From the NCBI GenBank assembly GCA_030278955.1, contig JAOANR010000011.1, positions 44,317,417 to 44,381,416 on the forward strand: a DNA stretch of 64,000 nucleotides, in the 5' to 3' direction. The position numbers were made by a program, and so were the translations under genes. The notes below the pieces were generated by a model. That model ran no database searches, was not told the DNA's origin, and saw only the letters and a list, made by a program, of their open reading frames with translations. Below, piece by piece: positions 56,574-64,000 of the stretch. Every line of letters begins with the position of its first letter. Position 1 is the stretch's first letter. The DNA comes from Hygrophila difformis (taxonomy: Eukaryota > Streptophyta > Magnoliopsida > Lamiales > Acanthaceae).

Positions 56574-57784
56574 ATGACCTCATCACCGTCTCGAACAATT
56601 GCCGACCTCGCTCCTCCGTCCACCGTCGAATCTCAGCTCTCTCTGCTTATCTTCGGTAATGTTTCTGTACTGGCGTATGCGAACATTATTTATATGAATA
56701 CTTGCGCCGTATTTATATGCAATGATCGATTATAAGAGAGAGAGAGAGTGTGTGTGTACGTTTTGAGCTGATCGATTATGTGTGTGTGTGTGTGTGTGTG
56801 TGTACGTTTTGAGCTGTATTAGATCTGATATTTTGTTAATCGTCTATTAACCTTATCGAAGTACTCTATACCAGTTAACAGAATGCTGCAAGTTTGAGAG
56901 TAATGGAAGTATGAAATTGCATGTTGCAAGGATCGGTTCTGGTGATTTAAGAATTTTGTTTTTTCCGTGCATAGAAGAGCATTAGGAATTAGGAATTCCT
57001 GATAGAACATATGCGGTGATCCTAATATCTGTCGTTGGGTAGAAATATAAGAATCCAACTTCTAAACATCAGATTCTTCATGTTAATGGCTTTTGGCTAC
57101 GAATTCAGATTGGTAATAATATTATGCACTGCACTGCTGCTTCATCTCCTTTTTAGATTAGCTCCAGCAATCTGAAATGTTTTTAATTCCATATACTAGA
57201 TGAATGAAATACCACAAGGAGGACTTTTATATACCGAATACTCTTTTAACTTCACCATCTCTGTGGCCTGTGTAGTTTTTTTCACTTTCATCTCTTGAGA
57301 TCATTCATTTGAAAATCAGCCCATTTTTCATGATTAGTAGTTCATGAGGCTTTCTTATTTCCATGATTGTTTGTTTTTCATAAACAAATGATAATTCATT
57401 TGTGAGACGGGCAGATCTCTCTCAGCAGGTGCAAGGTGCTATGGACAACATGCTCAAGCTAACAAAGTAAGCTCTTAGATGACCAGCTCTTAAGCTTATG
57501 GTTATTCACTACTACAAGTTCACAATGTTGATGCTTATTGTTGTCTCCGCTTCTTTCTGTCACGTTGCTATCTTCACTATGATTATTACAATCCAGTTTC
57601 TTTCGTAAAATTATTTCATGGCCATTACAGTGAAATTGATCAGAACTCGGCTGGGATAACGGAAGAGATTGAGAAATCAAAAGAATCTGCACTTCAGAGG
57701 AAGATTACCTTAGAAGAGGAGAAAGATCAGTTTCAGAAAGCTACTTTTGCTGTTTTGGACATGCTCAACAGTCATGGCAACTAA
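56574..57784 (+). CDS. Small conserved-looking coiled-coil protein, three exons
   Basis: Exons 56574-56655, 57415-57466, 57631-57784, all GT-AG and in phase, coding 95 residues. After a Ser/Pro-rich start (MTSSPSRTIADLAPPSTVES) the chain is one long amphipathic helix (LSQQVQGAMDNMLKLTNEID, then KSKESALQRKITLEEEKDQF), probably a coiled coil. No signal peptide or membrane segment. I do not recognise the family. The start is the first ATG after the GC-rich leader; a frame upstream from 56499 lacks support. The intact splicing and open frame argue for a real gene. Confidence 0.75.
56736..56804. repeat. (GA)n/(TG)n microsatellite with local duplication
   Basis: In intron 1 of the coiled-coil gene: AGAGAG and TGTGTG runs, with the block TACGTTTTGAGCTG repeated after each TG run. 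Confidence 0.85.
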
Positions 57785-58050
57785 ATTTCTACAGTTTGTT
57801 GCATATCTTCAGAACAAAGTATTACATTTCACAAATGTCGGTATACTTGTATTCTTCACAAAGTAGCACATAAGCATGGAACATCTAATATCTAACATTG
57901 CCCTATAGTATATCTTAGGCTATTCTATTTCTGTTATACAATTTGACATCTTATAATACAAGATAATTAGAACAAAATACAACTTGAGGTCCCAAATACT
58001 TTATTTTTTAAAGAACTCAGAATCTCGGGATATTTATTAAATTTCAGTTC
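57785..58050. other. 3' flank of the coiled-coil gene
   Basis: AT-rich untranslated or intergenic sequence. AGTTC at 58046-58050 is the likely left target duplication of the next LTR element, but its partner is outside the window. Confidence 0.5.
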
Positions 58051-58566
58051 TGTAACGCCCCGAAAATTCAAACCCGATTTTCGCAAGCATTACCGTTGTA
58101 CTAACTATCCTAAACTAGTGGCCAGCTAATTTAAAACAGCTAGTACAAGACTGAGCAGAACCTAAAGTGATAATCTGATTAATCCGTTTTAATGCAGAAG
58201 CTAGAATAAAATAAACATGTAGGCACATGGAAAAAGGTCTCACCACTGACTACCAGCCCAAATCAGTAGATCACATAAGGCCACCGGCCGACTGAATGTA
58301 AATCCTAGGCTCACAGGCCTCAACTAGTCAATAATCCAATGACAAAACATAATATCAACACAATAAAGTATCACATAAACACATAAGATAACATGAATAG
58401 GCAGGTCCTATCTATGTGATCTCTCAACCCCAAACCCAATCATGCTCCAGCGCCTCCAGCAGGATCTATAAAACAGACAAAAGCAAAGGGAGTCAGTACA
58501 ACGTACTGAGCAAGGCTACGTGTTTGGGAGTAAGGGAAAACAGAGCAATGAGTGTAAATAATAATG

Positions 58567-58644
<78 letters not shown>

Positions 58645-60192
58645 TAACATGACAGAATATAAATAAAGCAATTAACCATCACACCGTCCCATACCGGTGC
58701 TTCAACCACAATCATACAATTTATGCACATGATGCATGGCCTAACATACACCTATCTATCCTATATGCACATGCAAATGAATATGCCTAGCCGGCACCTA
58801 AAACCCGGGCGGTATGAACCCACGGGTGAGGATATCATCAACTCCAACCCGTTACAGGGTACCATACACCATCCCCGCAGGGACCACAGGCATCACAGCC
58901 CAAATCATACACCCCGAAGGGCCATCGGGACTCAACAACACCCATGAAGGCTGCCCGATCAATCGTAACATAACTGTCAATTCCAATGCAATAACATGCA
59001 TATGTAGAATACCATAACGTTCAAGTACCTAATCACTAGGTTTACCTGCCTCTCAATACATAAAGAACTCAAAACATAGCTCAAAGGCTAAGACATCAAC
59101 GACAAAATACAATAATCAACATATAATTAGTGATTTCAGGATTCAACAAAATAACCCTTCAACTCACAATCAATCCTAACCAAATTTCCATGATAAAATT
59201 AATTAAACTCTTTAACAATGCCCCTGTACACCACCAGTAAACTAGCATGTCTATATATATAAAAACACCCTATGACTGGAGCCACTCTACTACCTTGATT
59301 AATTAAAATAAATTTGCTAATCACCATATCAATAACAATAATTGTGAAATGATCTCACATGCACTACATAACTAAGGAAGAAAGTCAACTGAACTTGTCC
59401 TATTTACGAGGGATTTAAAATAGTTACTCGGTACACAATATACATTTTTCAAATCAAACTGTTGACACTGAAAGCCACCCTATTATACTGGTAAATGGCA
59501 TATGGCTTTCCTGAAACCAGAATAAATACCAATTATTGGTTTAACGCAAGAAAAGATCCACCCCACTCCACACACGCCCTCTGGGATACTCACAGTGGAG
59601 AAAAACAAACGCAACACAGCACACCGTGACTCATGAACGGCATTCGATAATCCATTAATCAAAAGAAATATGCAAGTATAATCATTGCTGGGAATCACCC
59701 CAATACCCCCCCAAACACGTAATTTAAGTATACAAATCCCTTGCCTTATGATCTTCAACAAGATTAGAGCACCAATTCGTTGATTCCAAGCCTCAATTCC
59801 TCCAAATCAACCAAAATCCACCAAACCCCTAATTTATCAACAACTTCAAATCACCACCAAAACCAATAAAACTACAACCAAATGAAGAGGAAATAGTAGG
59901 GAAACATTTACCAACAAATATTCAATCGATCTCCAAGAATCAAAGATGATTCGGGTGAAAGTCTTCTCCACCCCTTTCTTCCTCTTTCACGATCGGCTCT
60001 CTCTTTTCTCCCTTTCCAATATTTTATAAAATATGAAAATGGCCCTATTTATCTCTCAATTGGTTAAATAATAAAAAAAAAAGACCCATCACTCTCAATT
60101 GACATAAAAGGGACCCCATCCGGACTGAAATGCAAAATAACCAAAAACCAAATTATTTAAACAGTCCAATTTAATTAAATCGGGTCATTACA
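58051..60192 (-). repeat. 3' LTR of Tekay-like element 3
   Basis: 2142 bp from TGTAACGCCCCG to ...GGGTCATTACA, inferred from the TG...CA ends and the adjacent polypurine tract; its partner is outside the window. It contains an (AAT)n microsatellite (58557-58646), which alone creates the Asn-run and Ile-run frames there. A minus-strand TATA-like GATAAATAGGG lies near 60045. Confidence 0.82.
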
Positions 60193-60208
60193 TTCCTCCC
60201 CCCTTACG
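60193..60208 (-). other. Polypurine tract of element 3
   Basis: Minus strand AAGGGGGGAGGAA immediately before the TGTAATG start of the 3' LTR. Confidence 0.82.
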
Positions 60209-60277
60209 ATCATTTCGTCCCCGAAATGCACATTCAAGAACATGATCAAAAATCAAAACAAGGGAAAAAATGTTACC

Positions 60278-63200
60278 TCAAGGCAACGGAGTCAAGTCCA
60301 ATTCTGGGTACTTCAGCTTCATATGCTCATCGGTTTCCCAAGTAGCATCTTCAGCTCCATGCCTAGACCACAACACCTTAACCATCGGGATGGTTTTGTG
60401 CCTCAAGACCCTTTCCTTTGCATCAATCACCCGAACTGGATACTCCTCATATTCAAGGTTCGTATCCAATTCAATCTCATCAGGACGGATAATCTTAGAT
60501 GGGTCAGATATAAACTTCCGGAGTTGAGACACATGAAAGACATCATGAGCTCGACCCACTTCGGCTGGTAAAGCCAACCTATAAGCCACTTTACCAACTC
60601 TCTCCACAATCTCATAGGGTCCAATGTATCTCGGGCTCAGCTTGCCCTTCTTACCGAACCGGCGTACCCCTTTCATAGGTGATACCCGCAGTAATACCCT
60701 ATCACCAACCTCAAACTCCACATCACGACGAGCTAGATCAGCATAGCTCTTCTGTCTGTCTTGAGCTTCTTTCATACGGTCCCTAATGACCCTCACCAAC
60801 GCAACAGTCTGCTCAATCATTTCAGGACCCACATTTACCTTATCTGTTGGATCATTCCAACATAGAGGACTCCAACACTTCCTCCCATACAATGCCTCGA
60901 AGGGAGCCATTCCAATACTCGCATGATAACTGTTATTGTAACTGAACTCCACCAAACTGAGGTGATTCTCCCAACTACCCTGAAAGTCCAGTGCACAAGC
61001 TCGCAACATATCCTCTAAAGTCCTAATGGTCCTCTCTGTCTGACCATCTGACTGAGGATGCCATGCAGTACTCATGCTAATCTGTGTGCCAAACGCCGCC
61101 TGCACATCCTTCCAAAACTTGGACAGGAATCTGGAGTCCCGATCTGACACAATCTCCTTGGGAATCCCAAATCTCTTAACAACGTGCTGAATATAAGCCT
61201 GGGTAAGTTGGCTCATACTCCACGTCAACCTCATAGGTATGAACACTGCACTCTTTGTCAATCGATCTACCACTACCCAGATAGTGTCCATCTTCCTCAC
61301 CGTCTGAGGCAATCCTGTCACGAAATCCATGGAAATGGATTCCCACTTCCATTCAGGTACTGCTAAAGGTTGTAGCAAACCCATCGGTCTCATGTGCTCA
61401 ACCTTCACTCGCTGACAAGTAGCACACTTAGCCACATAATCAACTATCTCCCTTTTCATGTTATTCCACCAATAAGTCTGTCGGATGTCTTTATACATCT
61501 TGGTGACCCCTGGATGAACAGAATAAGGAGTCGTGTGAGCCTCATCCATGACCTTCCTCTTCAGGTCAACACAACACTCCGGAATGCACCATCTGTCACC
61601 ATATCTCACCATGCCCCTATCATCGATTCTGAAACCCGGAGCCTTACCATCCTGAATCTTCTGTCTCAGTACTGCCATCTCCCTGCTATCATGTTGACTA
61701 GCAAATATCTCATCAATCAAAGAAGATGCAGTGACTAGCATGTTTAAAGTGTGTTGAACAGAGCCAACAGGAACTACCTGAACCTCAAGTCTGAGTAGTT
61801 CCCTGCGCCATTCAGGTATCACTCCCAAACATGCCACTGAATGATGCTCCTTCCTGCTCAAAGCATCCGCCACCCGGTTCGCCTTTCCCTCAATATACTG
61901 AATATCTGTGTCATAGTCCTGCAATAATTCCATCCATCTCCTCTGTCTGCCACTCATGTGGTCTGAGGTATACAGACACTTCAGATTCTTATGATCTGAA
62001 TAAATTCTACACTTCGCCCCATACAGATAGTGTCTCCAGATTTTCAGAGCATGCACTACCGCTGCCATCTCCAAATCGTGAGTCGGGTAGTTTTGCTCAT
62101 GTGGCTTAAGCTGTCGAGATGCATACGCAATCACCTTCCCTTTTTGCATCAACACACAACCTAAACCCTTAAGTGACGCATCCGTGTAAACTTCATACTC
62201 ACCTGAATCATCAGGTAGTACCAAAACAGGTGCCTCTGTCACTTTCTTCTTCAACAGTTCAAATGCCTGCTCACAAGCGTCATCCCATCTAAATCTGACA
62301 TCCTTTCTCAATAACTTAGTCAGAGGTCTAGCAATACTCGAGAACCCCTCAATGAATCTGCGGTAATAGCCAACAAGACCCAGGAAACTCCGGATCTCTC
62401 CCACGTTCTTCGGGGCTTGCCACTTAAGTACCGCTTCCACCTTAGCAGGATCAACTGCAATGCCCTCACCCGAAACAATGTGTCCCAGAAACGACACCTT
62501 CTCCAACCAGAACTCACACTTGGAGAGTTTAGCATATAGCTTATGCTCTCGCAATGTGTTCAACACTGTCCTCAAGTGGCCAGCATGTGCCTCACGAGTC
62601 GGCGAGTAGACCAGAATATCGTCTATGAACACAACCACGCACACATCCAGCAGGGGGCGGAATACCCTATGCATAAGATCCATGAAGATTGCTGGTGCGT
62701 TAGTCAAACCAAAAGGCATGACCGTGAATTCAAAATGTCCATAACGAGTTCTGAATGCTGTCTTAGGCCTATCAGCCTCTGCCACCCTTATCTGATGGTA
62801 GCCCGATCTCAAATCAATCTTACTGAATACACTGGCCCCTCTCAACTGATCAAACAGATCCTCAATCCGAGGTAGAGGATACTTATTCTTCACTGTGATT
62901 CGGTTCAAACCCCTGTAGTCGATGCACATCCTCATCGACCCATCCTTCTTCTTAACAAACAGTACAGGAGCTCCCCAAGGCGAGCTACTCGGCTGGATAT
63001 ACCCCTTACTAGTAAGCTCATTCAACTGATCCTTCAACTCCTTCAATTCAGCAGGAGCCATCCGGTAAGGAGCCTTAGAAACAGGAGCTGCATCAGGCAT
63101 CAGCTCAATAGTAAAATCAATCTCCCGAGCAGGTGGGAGACCAGGAATTTCATCGGGAAACACATCCCCGAACTCAGAGACAACAGGGACACTCGAAGCA

Positions 63201-63669
63201 GCAGGAACCTCTGCTCGAAGATCCCTCATTTGCCACAGGGAAAGAGAACAACCCCTGCGCATCAAATCACACAACGCAACAACCGAAACCACACTAATAG
63301 CAGGTGGAATCAAAGAAGGTCGATAAGAGACATACTTACCGAGAGGATCTCGGAAGGAAATGCGTGGAATACCACAATCGATAACAGCACGATGGCGAGT
63401 CAGCCAATCCATGCCCAAAATTACATCAAAGTCAGCCAGGCTAAATACAACCAAGTCGGCTCTGAACTCACGGCCCTCGATGCTCAATACCGCATCTCGC
63501 CATATATGATCACTACGGATGATATCACCCGAAGGCAAGGAAACAGGCATCTGGTAGGGCACCAACGGTCCTACTCCGTGCTCCCGCACAAATCGCAAAG
63601 CCACGAACGAACACGAGGCTCCCGAATCAAACAATACAAAGGCAGAATGATTCGCAACAGTAATAGTAC
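60278..63669 (-). CDS. pol: Tekay-like element 3 pol: protease, RT, RNase H, integrase, chromodomain
   Basis: Starts, in my reading, after an intron at 63669. Protease [11 protein letters not shown] (near 63620). RT with FIDDILVYS (near 62615) and the [13 protein letters not shown] motif. RNase H with [14 protein letters not shown] (near 62190). Integrase zinc finger ([17 protein letters not shown], 61550-61400) and a DDE core beginning [12 protein letters not shown]-terminal chromodomain ([20 protein letters not shown], near 60385-60330). The frame stays open upstream to 63781, but the 25 extra residues there are hydrophobic and match nothing in element 1, as expected of translated intron. 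No stops, so it is possibly active. Confidence 0.93.
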
Positions 63670-63745
63670 CTAAACGGGGTACAAAGTTTACAAAGACAGA
63701 GCACAACGAAAAGAAAATAGAAAACTGCAGGAATTTAAAACACAC
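63670..63745 (-). other. Putative 76-nt intron between gag and pol of element 3
   Basis: Minus-strand CTTGCAG|GTGTGT ... CCGTTTAG|GTACT with a T-rich interior. Removing it joins the gag frame to the pol frame exactly (G|GT). It leaves the same number of residues (33) between the GRLNV motif and the end of DSGAS as in element 1, which has no such insert. Unspliced RNA meets TAA at 63737-63735 in the gag frame and would give Gag alone. Confidence 0.75.
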
Positions 63746-64000
63746 CTGCAAGAACATCATCCCGACGATCTGCCTCCGCACGATCCAAGACGTTCAGTCT
63801 GCCACCTCGGTCAGCCCGAACCGGTCTACCCCTGCCAGCTCGCGGGCAATCCGCTCGGCGATGACCCACCTCATTGCAAGTCCAGCAACGATACACAAGT
63901 CGCCCGTCAGGTCCAACCTCACGAACAGGTAGCGGTGCACGACCACCACCCCTGGCTACATCAGCACGGCCACCATCACGGCGACCCCTAACAGCAGGCT
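63746..64000 (-). CDS. gag: Tekay-like element 3 gag, C-terminal part (partial)
   Basis: Open from the window edge. Arg/Gly-rich, with a CCHC zinc knuckle [20 protein letters not shown] (about 63893-63840) that binds RNA, then GRLNV and DDVLAG up to the splice donor. Continues outside the window. Confidence 0.85.

Larger units (their letters stand above)
58051..64000 (-). mobile_element. Ty3/gypsy chromovirus (Tekay-like) element 3, runs off the right edge
   Basis: Minus orientation: 3' LTR at 58051-60192, polypurine tract, a pol of over 1100 codons with chromodomain, and the C-terminal part of gag at the window edge. The 5' LTR and most of gag are outside. The protein is clearly related to element 1 but its LTR sequence is not, so it is a different family of the same lineage. 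Pol has no stops. Confidence 0.93.

Noticed and set aside
58416..58751. Frames with long Asn or Ile runs
   Set aside because: Translation of the (AAT)n microsatellite inside an LTR.

Overview
This is a window of eudicot nuclear DNA. The evidence is plant-type short T-rich introns, SKP1-like and COR413 genes, plant Ty1/copia, Tat and Tekay-type LTR retrotransposons, Helitrons, tRNA-derived SINEs and MITEs. I cannot fix the species. About 45 kb is transposon-derived and only four host genes look intact.

Layout. (1) 1-2302: AT-rich DNA of unknown origin with an open-frame tail, a TATA-like box and a long leader-like stretch. (2) 2303-13794: minus-strand chromodomain Ty3/gypsy element (Tekay/Del type). 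Its left LTR lacks about 0.5 kb and its gag-pol frame carries two in-frame stops. It sits inside the coding region of (3) a broken minus-strand Ty1/copia element (13795-16665, resuming at 29223-29351), whose LTR was split by (4) a nearly pristine 12.6 kb Tat-lineage Ty3/gypsy element (16666-29222, 5-bp target duplication CCTGG). That Tat element carries, between integrase and 3' LTR and on the opposite strand, a four-exon gene of plant-mobile-domain type.

(5) 29352-31122: intergenic DNA with two tRNA-derived SINEs, each with target duplications. (6) 31123-34031: a decayed Helitron with helicase remnants, an internal tandem duplication and a Stowaway MITE. (7) 34441-52300: a tandem duplication of a SKP1-like gene. 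In the second copy a 12.1 kb Helitron (37730-49866) lies just upstream of the TATA box. It carries fragments of at least five host genes (a UPL-type HECT E3 ligase, VPS34, ribosome recycling factor, an ankyrin-repeat protein, phosphomevalonate kinase), all on its own sense strand. The first SKP1 copy acts as the empty-site control.

(8) 53642-56076: an intact COR413 plasma-membrane-type gene with a hAT-like MITE in intron 1. (9) 56574-57784: a small three-exon coiled-coil gene. (10) 58051-64000: the 3' part of another Tekay-type element. Its gag and pol are separated by what looks like a clean 76-nt GT-AG intron; element 1 has the same junction without that insertion.

Main points for follow-up: the gag/pol intron of the right-hand element, the spliced antisense gene of the Tat element, and the gene-capturing Helitron in the SKP1 promoter.
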